This document shows, one piece after another, positions 16,585-25,435 of a stretch of 56,334 nucleotides of DNA. The position numbers and the translations under genes were made by a program. The stretch is from NCBI GenBank assembly GCA_030539295.1, contig JAUNSJ010000024.1, positions 1-56,334 on the forward strand. Direction: 5' to 3'. The notes below the pieces were generated by a model that worked only from the letters and a program-made list of their open reading frames with translations, was not told the origin of the DNA and searched no databases. The stretch's first letter is position 1; every line of letters begins with the position of its first letter. This stretch comes from Planctomycetia bacterium. Its GTDB lineage: Bacteria; Planctomycetota; Planctomycetia; Pirellulales; Thermoguttaceae.

Positions 16585-18516
16585 TTATTTACACTCTCCT
16601 GCAAGCTTGGCAAATTTTTCGCTCAGACTCTTGTCACCAAGAGTCTTGTACATGGTTGCAAGATTGGAGTACGGTACAAATAAATCCGATTGTGGGCACA
16701 GACCGGTATCAGCCGCTTTCTGGAGCAGGACAGCCCCGGTTTTCGTACATTGCAACGCTTCCTCCTGCCGACCCTTCTTCCAATAGGCATGGCTCATATT
16801 AATGAGATTCTTACCGACCGGAATAAGCCGTTTGGGCGTAAGGTCCGGCGAAATGCGAATCAGACTGATCGCCGCACGATCGTACCAAGTCAGCGCCGCC
16901 TGGTCGTTCGACAAAAGTGAATTATAGATCTCTGCCAGATGAAACATAACGACTCCACATTCAACGCCGTCTTCTGTGGGCCGGTTTTCCACGACCGAAT
17001 CCAGTAAAGCCAGAGCCTTCTCACCGCGGCCTACCGCCTTCTCGCCGTTCCCCGTCGCCTTGTAGATGAGCATTATATTGGCGTTAGCTTTACCGCCGAG
17101 CCAGTTGACCGCGTCAACAACGAAGGGATCTCGGACCGTGTCCGTTGTCTCAACCGATTTCCTCTTTATAATCGTGTCACTCGTTTCGTCCAGAAGTTGA
17201 AAATAGGGTTCCAAAGAAGCGACGTTTGGCACGTCCAGGCCCAGTTCCGTGGCCGCACAACAGACTTCAAACAGTGTCATGGAATCTTCCGATTCCTTTT
17301 CAATTAAATCTTTTGCTATGGCGCACGCGGCGTCCAGCCAGGCAAGAGCGGCCTCCTTATCCTTCGCGTCCTCCCACTTCTTCGCCGCTATATCGCGAGC
17401 AAGGCCAAGATGCGCTTTTACCGCAAGCTTCTTCGCCGTAACCCGACTTGTCATGCTTTCGTCGAGCGTGTACGGCTTGACAATTTCAAAGGCCTTCTGG
17501 TGGCATTCTATAGCTTTGTCATAATCCGGATTCTGCTGCAATCGCAAGAGATCGCCGCGCAGCGTCATGGCCACCCCTTTAAACCAGGAAACGCCTTCAC
17601 AGTCAGGCTCGACTATATCGAGTATTTTTGCGGCATTCTCAATTTCTCCCAGTTCTTTTAATATATTGACGAGCGTTAACTGATACTGAACCGTGGACTT
17701 GTCAGTTTTTACCGCGGCTATGGCATAGTTCCGGGCACGCAGAAAGTTCCCATTGGTCGATTCCAGTTCAGCGAGAATCCAGTTGGCCGGCGCGTTCTGC
17801 GGGTCATGCAAGAGGGCATGCCGCGCGTCGCTCATCGCGTTCTGCAGCGAATTGTTCAGCTCCTCTTCTGCTCGCAGCACAAAGTACTCCGCACGTACCT
17901 GTTCCGCGACCAGCTGAATCACACGCGTACTGGCCGAAACCTTATCCGCAGCCGGCTCCAAAATGAACGCAAAGCCTTTTTCCGGATAGACTTCCCGAAA
18001 ATTCCCTTCCTCATCCTGAATCGTGATCGGACGCACATTTTTTATCGACGCATCGAACGACGTCCTCGCGTCCACTAATTCTCGCGGCTCTTTCAGATGA
18101 ACCACGATACCCTCAACCAGATCGTCTTTTAACAGTATTTGAATAAAAGGCATCTCTGGAAGGTCCTCTATCTGGTAGGTCAAGACCGTAAAGCCGTCCA
18201 CAACTTCTTCGTGACCGATATTCTTCCAGATCGGGCTTTGCATAAGGTCATTCCGACGCGTTGCCCCAGGCAGAACGCCTAAAAGCTCTGCTCCGTGCGG
18301 CTTGTGCGCCGACGGCTCTTCTCCGTCCTCCAACAGACCAGCCGACTGATCGACCGTTTCCACGCTATTGCCTCTTGTCTGGTCGGGCGCCGAGACCGCC
18401 TCGATGGGAGCATCTTCCGTTGACAATATGGGCGCGGATTCCTGTGACGTGACCATTCGGGTTGGCATCAAACAGGCCGTAACGCACAGACAGCAGCAGA
18501 ATATTAGTTGTTTCAT
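16585..18516 (-). CDS. Tetratricopeptide-repeat lipoprotein
   Basis: A 643-residue protein beginning MKQLIFCCCLCVTACLMPTR. VTAC fits a lipobox, so it is probably lipid-anchored. Residues 30-90 are acidic and proline-rich and likely unstructured. The region from about 190 to the C-terminus is alpha-helical with degenerate TPR units such as ALLHDPQNAPANWILAELE, YDKAIECHQKAFEIV and EEALQCTKTGAVLLQKA. It is first in the long minus-strand series and is followed by the LRR and GT39 genes. TPR and LRR proteins together suggest an envelope scaffold, which is inference. Confidence 0.75.
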   Translation of the reverse strand: MKQLIFCCCLCVTACLMPTRMVTSQESAPILSTEDAPIEAVSAPDQTRGNSVETVDQSAGLLEDGEEPSAHKPHGAELLGVLPGATRRNDLMQSPIWKNIGHEEVVDGFTVLTYQIEDLPEMPFIQILLKDDLVEGIVVHLKEPRELVDARTSFDASIKNVRPITIQDEEGNFREVYPEKGFAFILEPAADKVSASTRVIQLVAEQVRAEYFVLRAEEELNNSLQNAMSDARHALLHDPQNAPANWILAELESTNGNFLRARNYAIAAVKTDKSTVQYQLTLVNILKELGEIENAAKILDIVEPDCEGVSWFKGVAMTLRGDLLRLQQNPDYDKAIECHQKAFEIVKPYTLDESMTSRVTAKKLAVKAHLGLARDIAAKKWEDAKDKEAALAWLDAACAIAKDLIEKESEDSMTLFEVCCAATELGLDVPNVASLEPYFQLLDETSDTIIKRKSVETTDTVRDPFVVDAVNWLGGKANANIMLIYKATGNGEKAVGRGEKALALLDSVVENRPTEDGVECGVVMFHLAEIYNSLLSNDQAALTWYDRAAISLIRISPDLTPKRLIPVGKNLINMSHAYWKKGRQEEALQCTKTGAVLLQKAADTGLCPQSDLFVPYSNLATMYKTLGDKSLSEKFAKLAGECK

Positions 18517-18879
18517 TTTATTACTTTTGTCTCTTAATATTGTTTATGTTACTCTAACTCCCCGCGTGTCTCTCTTGGGAAGTTTTACCCACTCGCATAT
18601 ACTTCATTTTTACGAAATTTTGCCACGCGAGTCCATATCAAAACGCCCCTTTTTGAAAAAATAACGGTTTTCTTCAAGAAAAAAAGCAAAAATCGTAAGA
18701 AAAAGCTTTTCTTTTCTCTTGAAATCGGGTATAACATAGGTTTGGTGACCTCCGAAAGAGGAGCCTGTACTAAATCGCATGCGTGCGACACGGCGACCAG
18801 CACCGACTTACTTGGTGCGGCCGTCCTGTTGCAGGTCTGTTTCACGTTAACACAAGCCATTATTAAAGGAAAGCGAACC
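18517..18879. other. Divergent intergenic region upstream of the TPR and oxidoreductase genes
   Basis: This 363-base gap must hold divergent promoters. A possible -10 (TATAAC, 18730-18735) faces the plus-strand gene at 18880 but its -35 is not recognisable. The segment 18645-18720 is rich in A and T runs and includes the small palindrome AAAAGCTTTT (18702-18711, within AGAAAAAGCTTTTCT). No credible gene is seen. Confidence 0.45.
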
Positions 18880-19902
18880 ATGCTGAAAGTTGGAATCACC
18901 GGAATTGGTTTTATGGGATGGATTCATTATTTGGCCTACCAGCGATTGGAGGGGGTCAAGGTTGTTGCTATCTGTGACACGATCCAGGAGCGGCTCAAAG
19001 GGGATTGGACGAAGATCAAGGGTAACTTTGGTCCCCAAGGCACCATGGTCGACCTGACCGGCATTGCAACTTATGACCGTTTTGACGACTTGTGCGCGGA
19101 TGAAAATGTGGATTATATTGACATCTGCTTGCCCCCGTGCGCTCATGCGGAAAAAACCATTGCGGCCTTAAAAGCTGGTAAAAACGTCTTTTGCGAAAAG
19201 CCTATTTCCCTACAGCCGAACGACGCGGTCAACATGGTCGCCACGGCGAAGGAATCGGGCAAGACACTCATGATCGGACACGTACTTCCCTTCTTCGACG
19301 CGTACGATTTCATCCTCAAGGCCGCTCGTGACGGGCGTTTCGGCAAACTTTTGGGTGGTAATTTTATGCGTGTTATTTCCGACCCATTCTGGCTCACAAA
19401 TTTCTATAATATGTCAACTTCCGGCGGCCCTATGCTCGACCTCCATATCCACGACGCCCATTTTATCCGCCTTTTATTTGGCATGCCCAAGGCGGTTCGC
19501 AGTCTGGGCCGAAGCCGCAACGGGGTTCCCGAATATTTCAATACGCAGTTCCTCTTCGACGACCCCAACCTCGTCGTAACGGCGACCAGTGGGTGCGTTA
19601 TGCAACAGGGACGGCCCTTCAATGCCGGTTATGAAGTCCACTTCGAAAAGGCTACTATCTTCACAGAAACCTTTACTGGAACTCCTGTTACGGTTTTGCA
19701 TGCCGACGGCTCAATTGAGAAGCCGCAATTCGCGCCTGGCGATGACGTTTCTCCTTTCGTGAACGAATTGACTGAAGCCACGCGAAACATAGCCGCCGGA
19801 ACGACGTCCCCCATTCTGGATGGCGTCCTGGCCCGCGACGCTCTGGTCCTCTGCCACAAACAGATTGAATCCATTAACAGCGGTAAAGAGGCAACTCTTT
19901 AG
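18880..19902 (+). CDS. Gfo/Idh/MocA-family oxidoreductase (cytosolic)
   Basis: NAD(P)-dependent sugar or cyclitol oxidoreductase of 340 residues with no signal peptide. The ATG at 18880 follows AAAGGA. The Rossmann motif is VGITGIGFMGWIH (4-16) and the family lysine motif is FCEKPISLQP, with a later DLHIHDAHFIRLLFG helix that carries the catalytic-type His and Asp. Its plus-strand neighbours are a Tat-exported paralogue (20010) and two xylose-isomerase-like proteins, an arrangement typical of planctomycete sugar or inositol catabolic blocks. Substrate unknown. Confidence 0.87.
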   Translation: MLKVGITGIGFMGWIHYLAYQRLEGVKVVAICDTIQERLKGDWTKIKGNFGPQGTMVDLTGIATYDRFDDLCADENVDYIDICLPPCAHAEKTIAALKAGKNVFCEKPISLQPNDAVNMVATAKESGKTLMIGHVLPFFDAYDFILKAARDGRFGKLLGGNFMRVISDPFWLTNFYNMSTSGGPMLDLHIHDAHFIRLLFGMPKAVRSLGRSRNGVPEYFNTQFLFDDPNLVVTATSGCVMQQGRPFNAGYEVHFEKATIFTETFTGTPVTVLHADGSIEKPQFAPGDDVSPFVNELTEATRNIAAGTTSPILDGVLARDALVLCHKQIESINSGKEATL

Positions 19903-20009
19903 TCATTCCGCATACCATCCCCTTTCCTACCGCGTCTGTCTGATTTGTGACCGACAGACGCGATTTCACCCCCATTTTCACCAACACTTTTACAATCAGA
20001 GGTATTTCT

Positions 20010-21320
20010 ATGATGAAACAAACGCGACGTAATTTTCTCAAGACCACATCCGTACTTTCGGCGGCTGCCGTAGCGGGGCTTTCGGCTCATCGGGTCCATG
20101 CAGGCGAAACGAGCTTGATTAAAATCGGGTTAATTGGCTGTGGTGGTCGTGGTTGCGGTGCCGTTGCCGATGCCATGTCGGTCGACGACAATATCCGCGT
20201 AACCCACGCGGCCGACTTATTCCCCGAACGGGGTAAAGCAGGAATCGAAGGCCTGAAAAATCAATTCGAGGACAAAATTACCGTTTCCGACGATACGCTC
20301 TTTTTTGGCTTCGACGGCTATAAAAAGGTTCTGGAGTCGGACGTCGACAGCGTCATTTTGGCCACTCCGCAACATTTTCGACCGGTGACTCTCCGTGACG
20401 CGGTTGCCGCAAACAAACACGTCTTTTGTGAGAAGCCGGTCGCCGTCGACGGGGCTGGTATTCGCATGGTTATGGCCGCCGCGGAAGAAGCGAAATCCAA
20501 AGGACTTAACCTCGTTTCCGGCCTGTGCAACCGATATTACGCGGCCACCATGGAAGCGGTCAAACGCATTCACGACGGCGCTATCGGCGACGTCATTTGC
20601 TGTAAGGCCCACCGTATGGGCGGCGAACTCTGGCGACGGCCGCGACTCGAAGGCGACACGGAAATGCAATATCAGATGCGTAACTGGGTCAACTTCTGCT
20701 GGATTGCCAGTGAATACATTAATGACGTGACCATCCACCAGCTGGACGTTGCCCTCTGGTGTATGGGCGACCCGGCCCCGACCTGCGCTCTTGGTATGGG
20801 CGGACGTCTGACCCGACGCTACGCCGATACTGGCGATATGTACGACTCCATGACCGCCAATTTCGAATTCGCTGACGGGCGTTTTCTCGATACGCTCTCC
20901 CGCCAAATACCGGGAACCTATCCCGATGGTACAACATTCATCTATGGCACGAAGGGACAGGCGACCATCGCCAACTGTGCCGCCGTTTGCGAAATTCGGG
21001 TCAACGGCAAGGAGCCGTTCTCTCCCGAGCAGGGCAAACTCTCCGGCCTGCAATATGAGCACAAGGTTTTACTGGACGCAATTCGAAGCGGCGGATCATC
21101 TTACGTTAACAACGGTTCCTACATGGCGAATTCGACCCTCTGCTGCATTTTGGGGCGTATGGCCGCCTATTCGGGCGACCGCGTTACGTATGAAGAAGCA
21201 CTCGCTTCGGAACAGGATAAGCCGGAAAGCTATTCCTTCGATACTCTGCCGCCTACCCTTCCCGACGAACGGGGCCAATACAAGATTGCCATGCCGCATG
21301 AAGGTTGGGCCTATCTGTAA
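20010..21320 (+). CDS. Tat-exported Gfo/Idh/MocA-family oxidoreductase
   Basis: A 436-residue protein whose leader has TRRNFLK followed by a hydrophobic stretch and AHRVHAG, a twin-arginine signal. The ATG at 20010 follows AGAGG and fits the leader better than the open frame start. The Rossmann motif is KIGLIGCGGRGCG, and HVFCEKPVAVDG carries the family EKP motif. The C-terminal domain is the extended type seen in planctomycete exported members. It closely resembles the protein at 44061-45395, including the W-x-RPxLExDTEMxYQxRNW block. Transport as a folded, cofactor-loaded enzyme explains the Tat signal. Substrate unknown. Confidence 0.88.
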   Translation: MMKQTRRNFLKTTSVLSAAAVAGLSAHRVHAGETSLIKIGLIGCGGRGCGAVADAMSVDDNIRVTHAADLFPERGKAGIEGLKNQFEDKITVSDDTLFFGFDGYKKVLESDVDSVILATPQHFRPVTLRDAVAANKHVFCEKPVAVDGAGIRMVMAAAEEAKSKGLNLVSGLCNRYYAATMEAVKRIHDGAIGDVICCKAHRMGGELWRRPRLEGDTEMQYQMRNWVNFCWIASEYINDVTIHQLDVALWCMGDPAPTCALGMGGRLTRRYADTGDMYDSMTANFEFADGRFLDTLSRQIPGTYPDGTTFIYGTKGQATIANCAAVCEIRVNGKEPFSPEQGKLSGLQYEHKVLLDAIRSGGSSYVNNGSYMANSTLCCILGRMAAYSGDRVTYEEALASEQDKPESYSFDTLPPTLPDERGQYKIAMPHEGWAYL

Positions 21321-21353
21321 CACTACTGTAACACCACTATGACACTACTGTAA
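21310..21353 (+). repeat. 11-bp tandem repeat at the end of the oxidoreductase gene
   Basis: Three consecutive units of 11 bases (CACTACTGTAA, CACCACTATGA, CACTACTGTAA) start directly after the stop codon. The last codons before it (CTATCTGTAA) look like a diverged fourth unit. Each unit ends in a stop triplet. Confidence 0.6.
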
Positions 21354-21370
21354 TAAGAAAGGTATGTAAA

Positions 21371-22225
21371 ATGAACAGAAGAACGTTTATGAAAGCCGGA
21401 CTCTCTGCTGCCGCTTCGTTGGCCGCGGTTCAGATGGCACCTCAGATTTTTGCCGCCGACGGAAAAAAAGTCCCGGTCGCCCTTGAACTTTATTCGCTGC
21501 GACGCACCGCTCCCGACGATGTCCCCGGAACACTCAAAAAAGTGGCCGAAATGGGCTACGAAGGCGTCGAATTCGCCGGTACTTACAACCTCCAGGCTGC
21601 CGAGCTGCGGAAAATGATTGACGATGTCGGACTCAAAGGGGTGAGTGCCCACGTCGGTCTCCATGCCATTTTGGGCGATAATTTCTATGGCACTGCGGAT
21701 TTCTATCGGCAATTGGGCGCGACCATGCTCATCGTACCCGGTGGCCTGGAGCCCGCTATTGTCAACGACGCCGGCAACGCCATGACCGCTAACCTCTTTA
21801 ACGAACTGGCGGAAAAGGCCAAAAAAGAGGGATTCCAGATCGGGTTCCATCCCCATACCGGCGATTTCCGCAAGGTCGAAGGAACGGAAACTCCTGCCTG
21901 GCAGCTCTTCCTGGAACGCACCTCGGAAGACGTGATCGGACAGATCGATATTGGCTGGTGCAATAATTCCGGCAACGACCCGGCTGAGATGATTGCCCGA
22001 TTCCCCGGGCGTGCCAAAATCGTTCACGTTAAGTCGAATAACAACGACGTCGCCGGCTGCTGCGTCGCCGACGCTGACGATAAAGTCGATTGGCAAAAAG
22101 TGTTTGCCGCTTGTGAAAATGAAGGCGGCACTCAATGGTACATCGTTGAGCAGGAGCAGTTCAAGGTTTCCGAACTGGATTCCGCTCGCGAATGCCGTGA
22201 AAACATGAAGAAGCTCGGTCGATAA
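21371..22225 (+). CDS. Tat-exported sugar phosphate isomerase/epimerase (xylose-isomerase-like TIM barrel)
   Basis: A 284-residue protein with a twin-arginine leader (NRRTFMKAGLSAAASLAAV) followed by a TIM-barrel domain of the AP-endonuclease-2/xylose-isomerase-like family. Barrel signatures are VALELYSLR, GYEGVEFAGTY, IGFHPHTGDF (metal-ligand His), IGQIDIGWCNNSG and VHVKSNN. It follows the Tat-exported oxidoreductase by 50 bases. Such exported pairs are common in planctomycetes and are thought to process sugars outside the cytoplasm. A paralogue follows at 22481. Exact substrate unknown. Confidence 0.85.
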   Translation: MNRRTFMKAGLSAAASLAAVQMAPQIFAADGKKVPVALELYSLRRTAPDDVPGTLKKVAEMGYEGVEFAGTYNLQAAELRKMIDDVGLKGVSAHVGLHAILGDNFYGTADFYRQLGATMLIVPGGLEPAIVNDAGNAMTANLFNELAEKAKKEGFQIGFHPHTGDFRKVEGTETPAWQLFLERTSEDVIGQIDIGWCNNSGNDPAEMIARFPGRAKIVHVKSNNNDVAGCCVADADDKVDWQKVFAACENEGGTQWYIVEQEQFKVSELDSARECRENMKKLGR

Positions 22226-22245
22226 CGAGGACCGCGACAAAAAGT

Positions 22246-22290
22246 GGAACAACGTCAGACGCGCACATCGTCTGACGCGTTCCCCTTTTT
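22246..22290 (+). terminator. Intrinsic terminator between the two isomerase-like genes
   Basis: CGTCAGACG (22253-22261) pairs perfectly with CGTCTGACG (22269-22277). Flanking GGAAC/GTTCC can extend the stem. It is followed by CCTTTTT. It lies 20 bases after the stop codon and separates the two paralogous genes into different transcripts. Confidence 0.8.
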
Positions 22291-22480
22291 CATGCCACAT
22301 ACCGCTTTCATTGACTTTTCCTGCTACGTCGTCTGTGGCTTGATTGTTTCCCGAGTCGTCCAGACGCACGTGCACGAAAAATAAAGGACCGGTCTTTAAA
22401 TTCCTTTCGTTTTCAGCGGCACGCCCCTTGGAACGGATCCCTTTCTTACTAGAGCAAAACTTAACAATAAAGGTAAACAA

Positions 22481-23320
22481 ATGAACAGACGTTCTTTCCT
22501 TAAAACGGGCCTGGCTGCCGCGTCTTTCGCCGGATTCGGCTTGTCACGATTCGCCTATGCCGATAACAGTAAAAAAATCCCGCTTGCCCTACAGGTTTAC
22601 TCCGTGCGTGAGGAAGCAGCCAAGGACCTTGCCGGAACCTTAAAGAAGATCGCGGCAATAGGCTATACCGGCGTGGAATTCGCCGGTTACTACGGGCACA
22701 GCGCCGCCGATGTTCGCAAAATGCTCGACGATGCCGGCCTCGTTGCGGTCAGTACACACCTCGGTGTGGCTCCTCTGCTCGGCGACGCGTTTTATCAAAC
22801 GGTTGATTTTGAAAAGACTTTGGGCAATAAAACACTCATGGTAGCTGGCGGAATAGGTCCCGCGTGCTGCTTTGACGCCGGTAATCAGATGACCGCTCAT
22901 CTGTTCAACGAGATTTCCATAAAAGCGGAAAAAGTCGGCATGCGAATCGGATTCCACGCACACGGTGGCGATTTTACCGATATAAACGGAACAACAGCCT
23001 GGGATCTGTTCTTTAGTCGAACGCGACCGGAAGTCATTGCGCAAATGGACGTTGGCAATACACTTGCGGCCGGTGCCGACCCGTACGCCGCCATTGAGAA
23101 ATTCCCGGGGCGCGGCAAGCTGATTCACGTCAAGTCGAATCCTGGCCACGCGGCTGTTGCTGCTTCCGACGACGAAGTCGATTGGAAACGGGTCATTGAT
23201 TTGTGCACAAACGTCGCCGGCACAGAATGGTACATTATTGAGCAGGAAGGCGGTCCCGAGGGCGTCCCCGTTATGGATATGTGCCGCAAAAGCTATGAGA
23301 ACTTCACCGCTCTGATCTGA
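22481..23320 (+). CDS. Second Tat-exported sugar phosphate isomerase/epimerase
   Basis: A 279-residue paralogue of the gene at 21371. The leader [19 protein letters not shown] is a twin-arginine signal. The barrel has [46 protein letters not shown] and IHVKSNPG, the metal-binding positions of the family. It is preceded by a 255-base gap that contains the terminator of the previous gene and no other gene. It is followed at eight bases by tgt. The two paralogues probably arose by tandem duplication and diverged; substrate unknown. Confidence 0.85.
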   Translation: MNRRSFLKTGLAAASFAGFGLSRFAYADNSKKIPLALQVYSVREEAAKDLAGTLKKIAAIGYTGVEFAGYYGHSAADVRKMLDDAGLVAVSTHLGVAPLLGDAFYQTVDFEKTLGNKTLMVAGGIGPACCFDAGNQMTAHLFNEISIKAEKVGMRIGFHAHGGDFTDINGTTAWDLFFSRTRPEVIAQMDVGNTLAAGADPYAAIEKFPGRGKLIHVKSNPGHAAVAASDDEVDWKRVIDLCTNVAGTEWYIIEQEGGPEGVPVMDMCRKSYENFTALI

Positions 23321-23328
23321 AAGCTGTC

Positions 23329-24444
23329 ATGTTTGATTACGAACTGATTCACAAAGACGGCCTGACGTCTGCCCGACGTGGCCGTTTTACGACTCATCAC
23401 GGCGCCATTGAGCTCCCGACCTTTATGCCCGTCGGCACTCGTGGCACCGTCAAAGGCGTCGAAATCGATCCCCTCCTCGCTACGGGTACCCAGGTTATTC
23501 TCGGCAATACGTACCACCTTATGACTCGCCCTGGCGAGGATATTGTTCGCGATTTGGGCGGGCTGCACGAATTCTCCGGCTGGCCCGGACCCATGCTGAC
23601 CGACAGTGGCGGGTTTCAACTCTTTTCCCTCGCGAAATTAACACGCATCACCGAACAGGGAGCCGTCTTCCGCTCTCATGTCGACGGCCGACTCATGGAA
23701 TTGTCCCCCGAACGCTCTGTCGAAATTCAGGAGGCGCTCGGAAGTGATATTGCCATGGTCCTGGACCACGTTGTTGCCTTGCCAAACGAGCGGACCGTTC
23801 TGGAAGACGCCATGGAACGTACGATTCGCTGGGCTCGACGATGTCAAGAGGCTCATAAGCGACAAGACCAAACGCAGTTCGCCATCGTTCAGGGCGGTCT
23901 GGAGTATGACCTGCGCCGCCGATGTGCCGAGGAACTTGCCGCGATGGATTTTCGGGGCTATGCCATTGGTGGTTTAAGCGTCGGCGAGGAGCCATGCCAA
24001 ATGTACGATTGCCTCGACGCGACCGTCCCGCATCTCCCCGACAACAAGCCTCGCTACTTAATGGGCGTGGGACGCCCGGAAGACCTGCTTGAAGGTATAA
24101 AACGCGGCGTCGATATGTTCGACTGCGTTATGCCCTCCCGCAACGGACGCAATGCCATGGCGTTTACCGACTTTGGCCCCGTTCGGTTACGCAACGCATG
24201 TCACGAACGTGACCGACGTCCGCTGGAACCGGATTGCCCCTGTCCCGCCTGCCGAAGAAGTCGCGGGTACCTCCACCATCTCTTTCAGACCAATGAGATG
24301 CTTGGACCCATCCTGCTGACCATACACAACATCACCTATTACCAGCGGCTCATGGCACGCGCACGCCACGCCATTGAACAGGACTCCTTCCTTGAGTTCT
24401 ATACCGAACGCATGAATCACTGGCAAGCCGGAAACGAGCCTTGA
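23329..24444 (+). CDS. tgt: tRNA-guanine transglycosylase (queuine tRNA-ribosyltransferase)
   Basis: Exchanges guanine 34 of GUN-anticodon tRNAs for preQ1 in queuosine synthesis. The 371-residue length is normal. D92 in [11 protein letters not shown] is the general acid-base residue, D265 in [14 protein letters not shown] is the nucleophile, GGLSVGEE lines the base pocket, and C303, C305 and C308 in [12 protein letters not shown] are zinc ligands, with a downstream His. It starts eight bases after the isomerase-like gene, with which it has no obvious functional link. No yajC, secD or queA lies next to it. Confidence 0.97.
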   Translation: MFDYELIHKDGLTSARRGRFTTHHGAIELPTFMPVGTRGTVKGVEIDPLLATGTQVILGNTYHLMTRPGEDIVRDLGGLHEFSGWPGPMLTDSGGFQLFSLAKLTRITEQGAVFRSHVDGRLMELSPERSVEIQEALGSDIAMVLDHVVALPNERTVLEDAMERTIRWARRCQEAHKRQDQTQFAIVQGGLEYDLRRRCAEELAAMDFRGYAIGGLSVGEEPCQMYDCLDATVPHLPDNKPRYLMGVGRPEDLLEGIKRGVDMFDCVMPSRNGRNAMAFTDFGPVRLRNACHERDRRPLEPDCPCPACRRSRGYLHHLFQTNEMLGPILLTIHNITYYQRLMARARHAIEQDSFLEFYTERMNHWQAGNEP

Positions 24445-24514
24445 AAACGGACCCGCAATACACACCCCGGGCCGCCGGTCTCTACCGTTTTCCCGGGTTC
24501 TGCCTCTTCCCTTA

Positions 24515-24542
24515 TTGAAAGATTTTGACTTCCTGCTATAAT
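24515..24542 (+). promoter_or_regulatory. Promoter of the small exported protein and tatA
   Basis: TTGAAA (24515-24520) and TATAAT (24537-24542) are separated by 16 bases. The start codon at 24596 is 53 bases beyond the -10. Confidence 0.75.
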
Positions 24543-24595
24543 TTGAGTATTGAGTTCGGGGTAGATACGATTATTCCACCGGAAAGAAAGCAAAA

Positions 24596-25021
24596 ATGGT
24601 TCGCAAACTGTTACTAATTGTGCTGACCGCACTTCTATTTGCGATTTCGACGCTGGCAACAGAGGACACGGTTCCGGTTGACCGGCGTGGAACAGTTGTG
24701 TCCCCCTGTAACAGCAGTTGCGCCCCGTCGGTGTTATCTCGAACAGACCGTTATGCGTGCGAAATGGAGAACCCTGCCCGCGACTCTGTTGTCGAGTCAC
24801 CCTGTTCCGCGGAGATTCCGCTCCGTGTTCGGGTCGAACAGGAGAACCAATTATCACGCAATTTGGTCAATTTCACCGCCGGAAATCCCCCTTTGGCCGC
24901 AACCTGCTTTGCGAAAGGGCGACTCTCTTGCGGACATGTTACGCACGCGGGCTATTCCCTGTCTGGACTTAATATTACGCACATTCCGCTTTTTCTTCGA
25001 CTACTTACGCTTAGGAATTGA
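24596..25021 (+). CDS. Small exported protein of unknown function
   Basis: I do not recognise this 141-residue product. It has a clear signal peptide (MVRKLLLIVLTALLFAISTLA) and is preceded by GGAAAG and a consensus promoter, which argues that the start is real. The mature part has six cysteines and no repeats. A second open frame (24639-25181) overlaps it and runs to 28 bases before tatA. That frame's last 70 codons read plausibly (FFFDYLRLGIEWLWKLLAQ), so a frameshift joining the two frames near 24960 is possible and would give a protein of about 195 residues. Downstream genes are tatA and an antiporter. Confidence 0.45.
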   Translation: MVRKLLLIVLTALLFAISTLATEDTVPVDRRGTVVSPCNSSCAPSVLSRTDRYACEMENPARDSVVESPCSAEIPLRVRVEQENQLSRNLVNFTAGNPPLAATCFAKGRLSCGHVTHAGYSLSGLNITHIPLFLRLLTLRN

Positions 25022-25208
25022 GTGGCTCTGGAAGCTTCTGGCCCAAAGGAAGATTTACCGGTACTGTGCCCTTGGCGAAATGACTCGCAGCGGGAGGAAA
25101 TACCGGTCTTCAGGCACAAGAGAGCGACGAGGTAAGTTTTTGCAGATGCGTTCCAAACGCAGCGAGATGATTCAATTTTAGAGCAATATAATAAAAGGAG
25201 AACAAAAA

Positions 25209-25409
25209 ATGTTTTCACCCGGTCCTATACAATTACTCATCGTGGCAGGCATCGCCCTTTTACTCTTTGGCAACAGGCTTCCAAGTGTTATGCGTTCCTT
25301 GGGGCGTGGCGTGGTCGAATTCAAAAAAGGAGTTCGTGGCGTGGAAGACGAGGACACGATCGACGTCAACAAGGCGTCAGAAGAGGATAAAGCCGGCAAA
25401 GACGAGTAA
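25209..25409 (+). CDS. tatA: Sec-independent protein translocase subunit TatA/TatE family
   Basis: A 66-residue protein with one N-terminal membrane segment (IQLLIVAGIALLLFGNRLP), the conserved FG-x-x-x-LP hinge, then the amphipathic helix VMRSLGRGVVEFKKGVRG and a short acidic tail. This is the pore-forming Tat subunit that moves folded proteins across the membrane. AAAAGGAG precedes the start by eight bases. Four likely Tat substrates are encoded nearby (20010, 21371, 22481 and 44061). No tatC is present in the window. Confidence 0.92.
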   Translation: MFSPGPIQLLIVAGIALLLFGNRLPSVMRSLGRGVVEFKKGVRGVEDEDTIDVNKASEEDKAGKDE

Positions 25410-25435
25410 TCTTCCCAGGAAAGGAGAACCGCTTC

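Noticed and set aside
20217..21062. 281-codon minus-strand frame inside the Tat-exported oxidoreductase gene
   Set aside because: Antisense shadow without family features.
21323..22480. 385-codon open frame on the minus strand across the first isomerase-like gene
   Set aside because: It is antisense to a clear family member, has no recognisable residues and no ribosome-binding site. Long antisense frames arise here from codon bias.
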